A DNA stretch of 64,000 nucleotides from CAYJSJ01 sp964373065 (GTDB taxonomy: Bacteria > Patescibacteriota > Gracilibacteria > Peribacterales > Peribacteraceae): positions 17,480-81,479 of the forward strand of contig CAYJSJ010000002.1 of assembly GCA_964373065.1 (NCBI GenBank). The letters run 5' to 3'. Numbering within the stretch: position 1 is the first letter of the stretch; each line of letters begins with the position of its first letter. The position numbers and the translations under genes were made by a program. A model generated the notes under the pieces. That model was given only the letters and a program-made list of their open reading frames with translations. It ran no database searches and was not told the DNA's origin. This document shows, piece by piece, positions 1-8,337 of the stretch.

Positions 1-58
1 AGTTCTGACATATTTCGTGCTGGCCTACGTTGCCTAAAGCGGTACACTGCTTCTTGCT

Positions 59-1486
59 ATGGCGCGACTTGCAGACATGCGGACGGATTTCCCCCAGTGG
101 TACTTGGACGTCATTGCCGAGGCGGATCTTGCTGAACATGCGGATGTAAAAGGATGCATAATTTTTAAACCCTACGGCTATGCCATCTGGGAGGCGATGC
201 AACGTGACCTCGATCGTCGTATCAAAGATCTTGGCGTTCAAAACGCTTATTTTCCGCTCTTCATACCGGAATCAATCATGGCAAAAGAGGCCAAGCATGT
301 GGAGGGGTTTGCTCCGGAATGTGCTGTCGTGACGCATGGCGGAGGAAAGGAGCTTGCGGAGAAGCTCTATGTTCGTCCGACGAGTGAAACCATCATCTAC
401 TCAACGTTTTCGCGATGGATTCAGTCGCACCGTGATCTTCCGCTCAAGATAAACCAATGGGCAAATGTCGTTCGTTGGGAGATGCGAACGCGCCCCTTTC
501 TCCGCACGCTGGAGTTTCTCTGGCAGGAAGGACACACAGCGCACGCGACGAAAGAGGAGGCGGACGCCATGGCGCAGACGGCACTTACGATGTACACAGA
601 TTTCGACAGGGAGTCGCTTGCACTGCCGGTCAAGAGCGGCAGGAAGCCCGATCACGATAGATTCGCCGGTGCACTCTACACGCTCACCACCGAAGCGCTT
701 GCCAAGGACGGCAAAGCCATTCAGGCAGGGACGTCGCATAATCTCGGACAAGGGTTTTCGGAGTCCTACGATGTCTCCTTTCTCGACGCATCGGGATCAG
801 CGCAGCGTCCGTGGATGACCAGCTGGGGTGTTTCTACGCGGCTGATCGGTACGATCATCGTGACACACGGCGACCAGAAGGGATTGCGCCTTCCTCCTTC
901 CATCGCGCCGATTCAGGTGGTGGTGATTCCTATCTATAAAAGTGAGGAAGAGAAGAACAACGTTCTCACTGCAGCGTTAGGCATTTGTAAAAACCTCGGA
1001 GCGATTCGAGCGCGTCTGGATGATCGGGATGAAAAATCTCCGGGATTTAAATTTAATGAGTGGGAAGTAAAGGGCGTTCCGCTGCGCATAGAAATCGGAC
1101 CGAAGGATCTGGCTGCAACAAGCGTGACAGTCGTACGTCGCGATACCGGTGAGAAATCCGCTGTGCGGATTCACGACTGCACCGAAGAGAAGGTGCAAAC
1201 GTTCCTTTATGATATTCAGGCAAACTTATACGCTCAGGCGCATTCCTTTATGGAACATCACACGCATACGGTGGATTCCTATGATGCGTTACAAACGATT
1301 ATCGACGGTGAAGGAGGATTTGTCTGGGCTCCGTGGGATGGAACGGAGAAAAGTGCGAGTACCGTGAAGCAGAAAACGAAAGCGACTATACGGCTCATAG
1401 ATGAGAAAGCCGATGTTGCTGGCAAAAAAGACATCGTGTCCGGGGGCCAAGCTACAGTGATGGCACTGTATGCAAAGGCATACTAA
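59..1486 (+). CDS. proS: Prolyl-tRNA synthetase, short type-3 (archaeal/eukaryote-like) form
   Basis: Charges tRNA-Pro with proline in the cytoplasm. The 475 residues carry the class II core: P-T-S-E at 107-110, a motif 2 region R-W-E-M-R-T-R at about 139-145 followed by E-F-L-W-Q-E-G-H-T, and a motif 3 region G-D-Q-K-G-L-R-L-P-P at 271-280. There is no large editing insertion between motifs 2 and 3, so it is not the E. coli-type enzyme. The C-terminal domain ends in Tyr as in type-3 enzymes but lacks the Cys cluster that binds zinc in many of them. A -10-like TACACT at 43-48 lies 10 bases before the ATG, and no ribosome binding site is visible. The family assignment is secure; the type-3 call is inferred from length and the absent insertion. 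Confidence 0.96.
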   Translation: MARLADMRTDFPQWYLDVIAEADLAEHADVKGCIIFKPYGYAIWEAMQRDLDRRIKDLGVQNAYFPLFIPESIMAKEAKHVEGFAPECAVVTHGGGKELAEKLYVRPTSETIIYSTFSRWIQSHRDLPLKINQWANVVRWEMRTRPFLRTLEFLWQEGHTAHATKEEADAMAQTALTMYTDFDRESLALPVKSGRKPDHDRFAGALYTLTTEALAKDGKAIQAGTSHNLGQGFSESYDVSFLDASGSAQRPWMTSWGVSTRLIGTIIVTHGDQKGLRLPPSIAPIQVVVIPIYKSEEEKNNVLTAALGICKNLGAIRARLDDRDEKSPGFKFNEWEVKGVPLRIEIGPKDLAATSVTVVRRDTGEKSAVRIHDCTEEKVQTFLYDIQANLYAQAHSFMEHHTHTVDSYDALQTIIDGEGGFVWAPWDGTEKSASTVKQKTKATIRLIDEKADVAGKKDIVSGGQATVMALYAKAY

Positions 1487-1505
1487 ACGAATGACCAATT
1501 GCACG

Positions 1506-1534
1506 TTGTTCATTTGCCATCATTCCTTTATACT
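1506..1534 (+). promoter_or_regulatory. Promoter of the YtxH-like gene
   Basis: A -35-like TTGTTC (1506-1511) and -10 TATACT (1529-1534) are separated by 17 bases. The gene's ATG is at 1544, only 9 bases after the -10, so the transcript would start at or next to the start codon (leaderless). Prediction from spacing and sequence only. Confidence 0.55.
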
Positions 1535-1543
1535 GGGTCCGTC

Positions 1544-1969
1544 ATGAAAAAGCTCTCCCTTCTCCTCGGTACGCTCGGCGGCGGACTCGCCGGATATCTC
1601 TTTTCCAATACGAAGCTTAGAAATCAGCTGGCAAATGCCAAAGATGCAGAGCATGCGGCCAGGTTACTCGGTGTGCATCTTCAGAAGGATGGCAAGAAAC
1701 TCGCGAAACAGATTCAGGAGTTCATCGAAAGCGAAGAGGTGCAGAAGAATGTGCAAAAGGCAAAGCAATTTGCCAAAAAGACCATGGACGATGCCCGCCA
1801 TGAGCTGGATTCCGCATTGAGGAGGGGCTCTACCGAGGTGCGCAAGGCGGTCGGTAATACTGCTAGAAAAGCGAAATCGAAGGCAGGGGCAGCCATAAAG
1901 AGTGCGAAAAGCAAAGCGCGATCGGTATCGCGGCGCGTGAAGACGAATGTCCGAAGACTCTCTTCATAG
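1544..1969 (+). CDS. YtxH-like envelope/stress protein, Lys/Ala-rich
   Basis: About 141 residues from the ATG at 1544. This start is preferred over an in-frame ATG at 1499 because it gives M-K-K followed by a hydrophobic Gly-rich segment (L-G-T-L-G-G-G-L-A-G-Y-L-F), typical of YtxH-type proteins, and because a promoter ends just upstream. The rest is a long amphipathic helix rich in Ala, Lys and Glu that turns strongly basic near the C-terminus (repeated A-K-S-K and S-R-R). The basic tail could contact nucleic acid or anionic lipid. The function of this family is not established; the fit to YtxH is by pattern only. Confidence 0.75.
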   Translation: MKKLSLLLGTLGGGLAGYLFSNTKLRNQLANAKDAEHAARLLGVHLQKDGKKLAKQIQEFIESEEVQKNVQKAKQFAKKTMDDARHELDSALRRGSTEVRKAVGNTARKAKSKAGAAIKSAKSKARSVSRRVKTNVRRLSS

Positions 1970-2068
1970 GCTGCATCCTGGAAGAAAAGGTCGGTAATGT
2001 TGTGAAAGACTTGCAATGATGCTACGGTTGCCTTACGTTATATCCCTTTATTTCCTTAGCTCGTACCT

Positions 2069-2584
2069 ATGAAGACTACACGCTTTCTGCTCTCGGCTGC
2101 ATCAGCACTGACTGTGCTCGCTGGTAGCGCAACCCCCGCTCTCGCCTATCGACGCGATGCACCTCCTATCCCTACGACGACGCTCCGTCAGAGTTCGGAG
2201 ATTCGTGAGCTGTATGCAGACTCCTTTGCGTCCATACTTTCTCTTTCCAAGATGTACCGTGGTGAATCCGCTTTGGATACGACCGGTCGTTCCATGCTTT
2301 CGCGCGGACAGATACGTACTGCTCAACGCAATTACCGCCGCCATGTCCTCGGGTATCTGCGTGGAGTGGATTATCGCATCCTCAACGTTTCCGGTTATAT
2401 GCGTGGAAACATGAATGCCACAGGCGACCTTCCGTTTAGCCTCGTGCAAACGGGCGGAGGTGATAACTTCGGTGACTGGCAATGGGATCGTCCGACACGC
2501 CGTGATATTCGCGAGAACAACATGTACCGTATTGATAACCGTGATCGCAATATTCTTGAGGAACGCAACTCCAGTTCTCGGTAA
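2069..2584 (+). CDS. Secreted hypothetical protein
   Basis: 171 residues. It begins with a clear Sec signal peptide (M-K-T-T-R, a hydrophobic run, then T-P-A-L-A before Y-R-R), so the mature protein is exported. The mature part is rich in Arg, Asn and Asp with no cysteine, and contains R-N-Y-R-R-H-V-L-G-Y-L-R and a C-terminus of R-D-N-R-D-R-N-I-L-E-E-R-N-S-S-S-R. I do not recognise a domain. It stands between the YtxH-like gene and hppA on the same strand and could be part of the envelope. Confidence 0.75.
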   Translation: MKTTRFLLSAASALTVLAGSATPALAYRRDAPPIPTTTLRQSSEIRELYADSFASILSLSKMYRGESALDTTGRSMLSRGQIRTAQRNYRRHVLGYLRGVDYRILNVSGYMRGNMNATGDLPFSLVQTGGGDNFGDWQWDRPTRRDIRENNMYRIDNRDRNILEERNSSSR

Positions 2585-2659
2585 TATCATTTTTTCTTTG
2601 CCTCTGGCAAGAAGCGGGAAGCTCCTCTACACTTCTGTGGAATTTTCCCGCTTCTTCCA

Positions 2660-4759
2660 ATGTATCTTCCCGTCTATCCTCTCTTTGAAGACGCATTCAG
2701 CAACGCTCTCGTTACCGTGCTCTCCGCCGGCGCTCTCGCGCTTCTGACGGCGTTCATGTTTCGCATCCTCATAGGACTACGCAGTGCCGGTACCGAGAAA
2801 ATGCAGGCCATCGCACGTCAGGTACGTATAGGTGCCATGGCATTTTTACGTCGTGAATACAGAGTCATCTTCCTCTTCGTCCTCGTTGTCGGCGGGCTTC
2901 TCTACGTATTCCTTGATACGGGCATCTTTCGTGCGCAGGCCGGGCTCTGGAGCCTGCCGGTGACATCCGGAAGTTTTGCTCTGGGTGCCTTTTGTTCGGT
3001 GCTTGCAGGGTTTATAGGTATGCGGACGGCCACTATTGCCAATGTGCGAACGACTCAAGCTGCACGCACCAGCCTCGGCGAGGCGCTTCGCATCGCTTTT
3101 TTGAGCGGGGCTACGATGGGTCTTTCGGTTGTCGGGCTGGGCGTTATCGGCCTAGTCGGAGCCATGCTGTACCTCATCCAAGAAATGGCGTTATCGCTTC
3201 CGGAAACTTTGCAGGCACTGACAGGGTTTTCCTTCGGTGCGTCATCCGTTGCCCTCTTTGCCCGTGTGGGGGGAGGCATCTACACCAAAGCTGCCGATGT
3301 CGGTGCCGACCTCGTGGGCAAGGTGGAGGCGGGTATTCCAGAAGATGATCCTAGGAATCCCGCGGTGATCGCCGATAACGTCGGCGATAACGTCGGCGAC
3401 GTCGCCGGCATGGGTGCGGATCTGTTTGAAAGCTACGTCGGTTCCATTCTTGCCGCCATGCTCATCGGCATGACGACACAGTGGGGCAGTGTGGAGACTG
3501 CCGTTCTCTTTCCTCTCTATATTGCGGCACTCGGTATCGTAGCTTCCATTGTTGGTACGTTTGCGGTGCGGACAGGCAAGGGAAGCACCAACATTCACTC
3601 TGCGCTTAAAAATGGACTCTTTCTCGCATCTGCGATCGTGGTAGCGGGTACGTTCTTCCTTGCAAATACCATGCTTCCTCAGGGTGTCTGGTTTGGCGTG
3701 TTTGTCTCCATGGTCGTCGGACTTGTCGCCGGTCTTATCATCGGTCTTCTTACCGAGTATTACACGTCCGGAGAGTATGCACCGGTCAGGAAACTCGCCA
3801 ATTCCTGCAAGACGGGTGCTGCGACGAACATCATTGCAGGCCTTGCGCTCGGGTACAGCTCCACCTTTCTTCCCGTCATCTTTATCGTCTCTGCCATAGG
3901 AATTTCTTACCAGCAGGCTGGTCTCTACGGTATCGCCATAGCGGCCGTTGGTATGCTTTCAACACTCGGTATCTCACTCGCAGTAGATGCGTACGGACCT
4001 GTGGCCGATAACGCAGGGGGACTTGCGGAAATGGCCGCATTGCCGAAATCCGTACGCACACGGACGGATGCGCTCGATGCTGCAGGCAATACCACAGCTG
4101 CAATCGGTAAAGGCTTTGCCATCGGTTCCGCCGCTCTCACAGCACTCGCCCTTTTTGCCGCATTCACCGAGGCAGCGCATCTCCGTGCCATCAATCTCGT
4201 GAACCCTTCCACGCTCATCGGTCTCTTCATCGGCGGTACGTTGCCGTATGTGTTTTCCGCCATGACGATGAATGCCGTCGGCCGCGCCGCATTCTCTATG
4301 ATTGAGGAAGTGCGCAGGCAGTTCAAAGAGATCAAAGGACTCATGGAAGGCAAGGCAGAGGGCGATTCCGCGCGTTGCGTGGATATTGCAACGAAGGCTG
4401 CCATTCGTGAGATGGTGGTCCCAGGTCTCATGGCCGTTTCCTCTCCGGTCGTTGTGGGTTTGGTCCTTGGGTCTGAAGCGCTCGGCGGTCTTCTGGCCGG
4501 TTCACTTGTCACAGGTGTGCTGCTTGCGATCTCTATGGCGAATTCCGGCGGCGCATGGGATAATGCCAAGAAGTACATAGAAGCTGGAAACCTCGGTGGA
4601 AAAGGTTCCGATCCGCACAAGGCGGCTGTGGTGGGCGACACCGTGGGGGACCCTTTCAAAGATACCTCCGGTCCATCCATCAACATCCTCATCAAGCTGA
4701 TGACGATCGTCTCCGTTCTGACGGTGGGGCTCTATTCAGCGAATGGGTTGATTGGGTGA
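2660..4759 (+). CDS. hppA: Membrane-bound ion-translocating inorganic pyrophosphatase
   Basis: Couples hydrolysis of pyrophosphate to pumping of H+ (or Na+) across the membrane; 699 residues with roughly 16 hydrophobic segments, the normal family size. The substrate site is intact: D-V-G-A-D-L-V-G-K-V-E at about 212-222 and D-N-V-G-D-N-V-G-D at about 238-246, with a second acidic set near the C-terminus (D-T-V-G-D-P-F-K-D). The segment G-N-T-T-A-A-I-G-K-G near 476 has Ala where K+-independent members carry Lys, so a K+-dependent pump is inferred. H+ versus Na+ cannot be told from sequence here. It stands alone, with a TACACT box about 25 bases upstream of the ATG. In a fermentative small-genome bacterium it would recover energy from biosynthetic pyrophosphate. 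Confidence 0.96.
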   Translation: MYLPVYPLFEDAFSNALVTVLSAGALALLTAFMFRILIGLRSAGTEKMQAIARQVRIGAMAFLRREYRVIFLFVLVVGGLLYVFLDTGIFRAQAGLWSLPVTSGSFALGAFCSVLAGFIGMRTATIANVRTTQAARTSLGEALRIAFLSGATMGLSVVGLGVIGLVGAMLYLIQEMALSLPETLQALTGFSFGASSVALFARVGGGIYTKAADVGADLVGKVEAGIPEDDPRNPAVIADNVGDNVGDVAGMGADLFESYVGSILAAMLIGMTTQWGSVETAVLFPLYIAALGIVASIVGTFAVRTGKGSTNIHSALKNGLFLASAIVVAGTFFLANTMLPQGVWFGVFVSMVVGLVAGLIIGLLTEYYTSGEYAPVRKLANSCKTGAATNIIAGLALGYSSTFLPVIFIVSAIGISYQQAGLYGIAIAAVGMLSTLGISLAVDAYGPVADNAGGLAEMAALPKSVRTRTDALDAAGNTTAAIGKGFAIGSAALTALALFAAFTEAAHLRAINLVNPSTLIGLFIGGTLPYVFSAMTMNAVGRAAFSMIEEVRRQFKEIKGLMEGKAEGDSARCVDIATKAAIREMVVPGLMAVSSPVVVGLVLGSEALGGLLAGSLVTGVLLAISMANSGGAWDNAKKYIEAGNLGGKGSDPHKAAVVGDTVGDPFKDTSGPSINILIKLMTIVSVLTVGLYSANGLIG

Positions 4760-4860
4760 TTTTCTTTGGTACAAAGTTTTGTTGGTTTTGAGATTGGGTG
4801 GGGAGCCCTTGACTGACTGGGTTAGCGGGGTATCTTGCGTGTAAGATTTTCTTCATTGCA

Positions 4861-5172
4861 ATGCCTTATTTTTCTCGCTCTGAATCACCAGCAGTATCGG
4901 AAATGCATTCAGAGTCTCTTGATGATGTCCTCGATGGTCTTGCAGAAGAAATGACAATATATTTGTTGAATGACCGCGATACTGATGAAGTGTGGGAAAC
5001 CGAGAATGGATTGCGCGCTATTATTCGAGCGCATCTTTCTGAGATTCTTCCTACATTGCACACGGACAAAGCAGGAGGGGAACGGAATTTTGATATTCGC
5101 AGAGACATGAGAAGGAAAGTAAAAAATGGTTTCCTCGAAGATGTACGGCAACGGGTGACTTTGAAGAAATAG
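4861..5172 (+). CDS. Small hypothetical protein
   Basis: 103 residues, acidic in the N-terminal half (S-L-D-D-V-L-D-G-L-A-E-E) and basic at the C-terminus (R-R-D-M-R-R-K-V-K ... V-T-L-K-K). No signal peptide, membrane segment or recognised motif. The base composition is a little more A/T-rich than hppA and pyrG on either side. Judged coding because the frame is open over the whole gap between two conserved genes and the composition is protein-like. Function unknown. Confidence 0.55.
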   Translation: MPYFSRSESPAVSEMHSESLDDVLDGLAEEMTIYLLNDRDTDEVWETENGLRAIIRAHLSEILPTLHTDKAGGERNFDIRRDMRRKVKNGFLEDVRQRVTLKK

Positions 5173-5206
5173 AGAGATCACTCTAGTTCTTGCCACTGTT
5201 CTTTAC

Positions 5207-5245
5207 TTGCTTTTTCACTTTTTCTGCGTAGAATCCACGGCGGGC
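5207..5245 (+). promoter_or_regulatory. pyrG promoter with GGGC start site
   Basis: TTGCTT (5207-5212), a 16-base spacer, and TAGAAT (5229-5234). Seven bases after the -10 the sequence is GGGCC (5242-5246), followed by the pyrimidine run CTCTCCCCC, with the ATG at 5287. In Bacillus, pyrG transcription begins at GGGC and low CTP causes slippage that adds G residues and relieves attenuation. The arrangement here matches the start of that signal, but a full attenuator is not clear. Confidence 0.5.
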
Positions 5246-5286
5246 CTCTCCCCCGAACACTTCGGACGGACTGCCCAATTTTCGTT

Positions 5287-6960
5287 ATGAATCCTCAGAA
5301 GAAGATCAAAGAGAAGATATCAAAGAGTACAACTCCCAATCGCAGTCATCCTCACTTCATTATTGTCACGGGGGGTGTTTGCTCCAGCCTCGGCAAAGGC
5401 ATCGCGACTGCTTCGATCGGCGCTATCATGAAGGCATGCGGGTTCAAGGTGTCTGTCCAAAAGCTCGACCCATATCTGAACGTGGATCCCGGTACCATGA
5501 GTCCGTTCCAGCACGGGGAGGTTTTCGTTACGGACGATGGTGCGGAGACGGACCTCGATCTTGGTCATTACGAACGGTTTATCGATGAACCTATGAGCAA
5601 GCTTTCGACAGTCACCTCCGGGCAGATCTACCAGTCCGTCCTCGGCAAGGAGCGTCACGGCGATTACCTCGGCAAAACCATTCAGGTTGTTCCGCACATC
5701 ACGAATGCCATCAAGAGCCGTATGAAAGAAGCGGCGGAGAAGAGCGGAGCGGACATCATGCTTATCGAAATCGGTGGAACGGTTGGCGACATAGAAGGGG
5801 AGCCGTTCCTTGAGGCTGTTCGCCAGATGCGATCGGAGATGGGGTCTCAGAATATTTTCCACGTGCACTTGACGCTGCTGCCATACCTTGGTGCGAGCAA
5901 GGAGCTTAAGACGAAACCGACGCAGCTGAGTGTCCGCGAACTTCGGCGGATCGGACTTCATCCAGATATGATCCTCGCACGCGCGGATCATCGTATTCCG
6001 AAGGAACTGCTTGATAAAATCAGCCACTTCTGCGGAGTCGAACGCAGCGCCGTTATCCCCGCGCTCACGGTGCACTCTATCTACGATGTTCCGCTGAACC
6101 TGCAGGCATACGGTATTGCTCAAATCATTGCCGATAAGCTCGGTCTTGGTGCAGTGAAGCCCAACATGCGAGAGTGGCAGGAAGGGGAGAAGCGCCATGA
6201 CGCTGCGTCGAAGGTGATCAAGATAGCGCTCGTGGGCAAATATACCGGCCTCGATGATGCGTACCTGAGCCAGATCGAATCCATTAAGACCGCAGCAATC
6301 TTCGAGAAACGCAGGGCGCAGATCCTCTGGATTGACAGCGAGAAGCTGGAGAAGAAGGACAAAGGCCTTTGGGCGAAGCTCAAGTCCGCCGACGGTATCA
6401 TCGTTTCCAGTGGCTTTGGAAAACGCGGAGTCGAAGGAAAAATCGCTGCAGCCAATTTCGCACGCACGCACAAAGTTCCGTACTTGGGACTGTGTTTGGG
6501 GTCCCAGATCATGACCATCGAGTACGCGCGCTCGATTCTCGGTGATCCGAAGATCACGAGCGAAGAATTCGACGACGAGAAGAAGCTTTCGCAGGAGAAG
6601 TATGTCGTACACTTCCTGCCCGGCCAGAGCCATGAAAGGAGCAAAGGAGGAACGCTTCGTCTTGGTGCGTATCCATGCATCCTGAAACCAGGAACGCAAG
6701 CGTACAAGGCTTACGGCTGCAAGAATATCTCCGAACGCCATCGCCATCGCTATGAGTTCAACAACGCATTCCGCACGCAACTTGAGGAAAATGGGTTCGT
6801 GATCTCGGGAACGTCCCCCGATGGACGTCTCATGGAGATCGTGGAAGTCAAAGATCATCCCTTTATGGTCGGCTCGCAATTTCACCCGGAATTCAAGAGC
6901 AGACCGCACAGACCGCATCCGCTGTTTGCTGCGTTTATGAAAGCGGCTGTGGGGAAGTAG
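5287..6960 (+). CDS. pyrG: CTP synthase
   Basis: Makes CTP from UTP, ATP and glutamine; 557 residues, normal length. The N-terminal synthetase domain has the P-loop-like G-G-V-C-S-S-L-G-K-G at about 28-37 and the conserved K-L-D-P-Y-L-N-V-D-P-G-T-M-S-P and D-D-G-A-E-T-D-L-D-L-G-H-Y-E-R-F stretches. The C-terminal glutaminase domain has G-L-C-L-G-S-Q with the nucleophile Cys near 402, and the catalytic H-P-E near 533. The N-terminus carries a basic leader of about 20 residues before the usual start. Together with pyrD and pyrK at 12.9-14.9 kb it shows that the organism makes at least part of its own pyrimidines. Confidence 0.97.
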   Translation: MNPQKKIKEKISKSTTPNRSHPHFIIVTGGVCSSLGKGIATASIGAIMKACGFKVSVQKLDPYLNVDPGTMSPFQHGEVFVTDDGAETDLDLGHYERFIDEPMSKLSTVTSGQIYQSVLGKERHGDYLGKTIQVVPHITNAIKSRMKEAAEKSGADIMLIEIGGTVGDIEGEPFLEAVRQMRSEMGSQNIFHVHLTLLPYLGASKELKTKPTQLSVRELRRIGLHPDMILARADHRIPKELLDKISHFCGVERSAVIPALTVHSIYDVPLNLQAYGIAQIIADKLGLGAVKPNMREWQEGEKRHDAASKVIKIALVGKYTGLDDAYLSQIESIKTAAIFEKRRAQILWIDSEKLEKKDKGLWAKLKSADGIIVSSGFGKRGVEGKIAAANFARTHKVPYLGLCLGSQIMTIEYARSILGDPKITSEEFDDEKKLSQEKYVVHFLPGQSHERSKGGTLRLGAYPCILKPGTQAYKAYGCKNISERHRHRYEFNNAFRTQLEENGFVISGTSPDGRLMEIVEVKDHPFMVGSQFHPEFKSRPHRPHPLFAAFMKAAVGK

Positions 6961-7006
6961 TAGGGGAGGTTCTGCTGGGGCAGAGAACTGGATTTTGCGC
7001 GTTCCT

Positions 7007-7033
7007 AAGCTCTAAACTCTAAATCCTAAACAA
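7007..7033. repeat. Left arm of inverted short-repeat pair around the S23 gene
   Basis: Imperfect 7-base repeats of the type CTAAACT / CTAAATC. The reverse complement begins GTTTAGGATTTAGA, which is the same 14 bases that open the right arm at 7489. The two arms enclose only the four-helix-bundle gene. Confidence 0.6.
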
Positions 7034-7085
7034 ATCACAATTTTTTAATGTTTCAATCTATTGTAGAGACAAGCAATATTTCTGT

Positions 7086-7454
7086 ATGGCACCTATCGCA
7101 CACAATTATGATTTGGAAGAACGGACAAAGAATTTTGTGAAAAGCATTCGAGATTTTATTAAACCTCTCCCTCGATCAGTGTCCAATTTTGAATATGTAA
7201 AACAGTTGGTTCGCTCATCGGGGTCAGTTGCAGCAAATTACATCGAAGCAAACGAAGCATTGAGTAAAAAAGATTTTTTAATGCGTATTAAAATATGTCG
7301 AAAGGAGGCAAAAGAAACAAGTTTATGGCTTGATGTACTAGAGACCGGAAACAGTCCGATGCTTCATCAGCAATGCAAAGTTCTCTATGAAGAATCTCGT
7401 GCATTTTGTCGTATTTTTGGGGCAATTGTTACCAATGCGACACGAGGAAAATAA
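7086..7454 (+). CDS. Four-helix-bundle protein, S23 / 23S-rRNA-intervening-sequence family
   Basis: 122 residues, predicted all-helical and basic, with the family pattern: an early L-E-E-R-T-K-N-F segment, F-E-Y-V-K-Q-L-V-R-S-S-G-S-V-A-A-N-Y-I-E-A-N in the middle, and R-I-K-I-C-R-K-E-A-K-E-T-S-L-W-L-D-V-L in the third helix. Members are found inside 23S rRNA insertions, near diversity-generating retroelements (Avd) and as orphans; their biochemical role is not settled. The gene is clearly more A/T-rich than pyrG and livG on either side and is framed by inverted short repeats, so it looks like an inserted cassette. Confidence 0.88.
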   Translation: MAPIAHNYDLEERTKNFVKSIRDFIKPLPRSVSNFEYVKQLVRSSGSVAANYIEANEALSKKDFLMRIKICRKEAKETSLWLDVLETGNSPMLHQQCKVLYEESRAFCRIFGAIVTNATRGK

Positions 7455-7488
7455 GTACTACTACTTTGATCATTGGTATTTGGTTTTT

Positions 7489-7516
7489 TGTTTAGGATTT
7501 AGATATTAGAATTTAG
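7489..7516. repeat. Right arm of inverted short-repeat pair around the S23 gene
   Basis: Starts GTTTAGGATTTAGA and continues with TTAGAATTTAG-type units of about 7 bases. It is the inverted counterpart of the arm at 7007-7033. Confidence 0.6.
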
Positions 7517-7542
7517 CATTTCTCCTGCTATTCTGATCCCAG

Positions 7543-8277
7543 ATGTCCTTGCTTTCCCTCATCGACGTTTCTCTCTCCATTCAGGAGCACCAAATCCTGA
7601 ACAACATTTCGTTCGAAGTGGAAGAAGGTCAGGTCATCGGCCTCATCGGTCCGAATGGTTCAGGCAAGACCACACTTTTCAATGTGATTTCCGGATTCCT
7701 GCAGTCGACCGGCGGCTCGATCATCTTTCGGGGAGAAGATATTGCGAAGGTTTCCCCTTCAACACGCGCAAACATGGGGATCGGACGCGTATTCCAAAAC
7801 TTCGGCATCTTCCGTGAGATGACATTGGAGGAGAATGTACTGGTCGCACTGGAGGCACTGCCCAAAGAACAGCGCAAGGCACTTGGAAACTTCGGAGACG
7901 TCGTCGATGCGACACTCGACATGGTCGGTCTTTCCTCGTTTGGAAAAGCAAAAGCTGGTTCGCTCTCCGGTGGGCAGATGCGTCTGCTTGAAATCGCAAG
8001 AACGCTGAAATCCGGCAAAGAACTCTTTTTGCTGGATGAACCGACGGCGGGTGTGAGCCCCAAGATGACGGGTCAGGTTGCAAAGATCATCAGGGAACTT
8101 AAGGAGAAGGGGAAGACAGTGCTCATTATAGAGCACGATCTTCCGTTCATCGCGAGCATCTGCGATGTGGTGGTGGTGCTGGACCTCGGACAAGTGGTGC
8201 TGCAGGGCATGCCTGCGGAAGTGAAACAGAGCAAGGTATTGCAGGAAATATACTTTGGTGCGGATCCAACGAGCTAA
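7543..8277 (+). CDS. livG: Branched-chain amino-acid ABC transporter, ATPase (LivG type)
   Basis: ATP-hydrolysing subunit of a hydrophobic amino-acid importer, cytoplasmic face of the membrane. 244 residues with Walker A G-P-N-G-S-G-K-T-T at about 37-45, signature L-S-G-G-Q near 141, Walker B L-F-L-L-D-E-P-T-A-G near 163, and the switch His in I-I-E-H-D-L-P-F near 196. It is first in an operon livG-livK-livH-livM. The usual second ATPase, livF, is missing from the operon and from this window, so LivG may act as a homodimer or pair with an ATPase encoded elsewhere. Confidence 0.93.
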   Translation: MSLLSLIDVSLSIQEHQILNNISFEVEEGQVIGLIGPNGSGKTTLFNVISGFLQSTGGSIIFRGEDIAKVSPSTRANMGIGRVFQNFGIFREMTLEENVLVALEALPKEQRKALGNFGDVVDATLDMVGLSSFGKAKAGSLSGGQMRLLEIARTLKSGKELFLLDEPTAGVSPKMTGQVAKIIRELKEKGKTVLIIEHDLPFIASICDVVVVLDLGQVVLQGMPAEVKQSKVLQEIYFGADPTS

Positions 8278-8337
8278 GTACTTGCCCCTAACCCATTTTT
8301 CTTGCACACTGTCTTCCTGATTTCCTCTTTTCCATTT

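Noticed and set aside
5320..6918. 532-codon open frame antisense to pyrG
   Set aside because: The opposite strand encodes a complete, conserved CTP synthase; the antisense translation has no domain pattern and is an effect of codon use.
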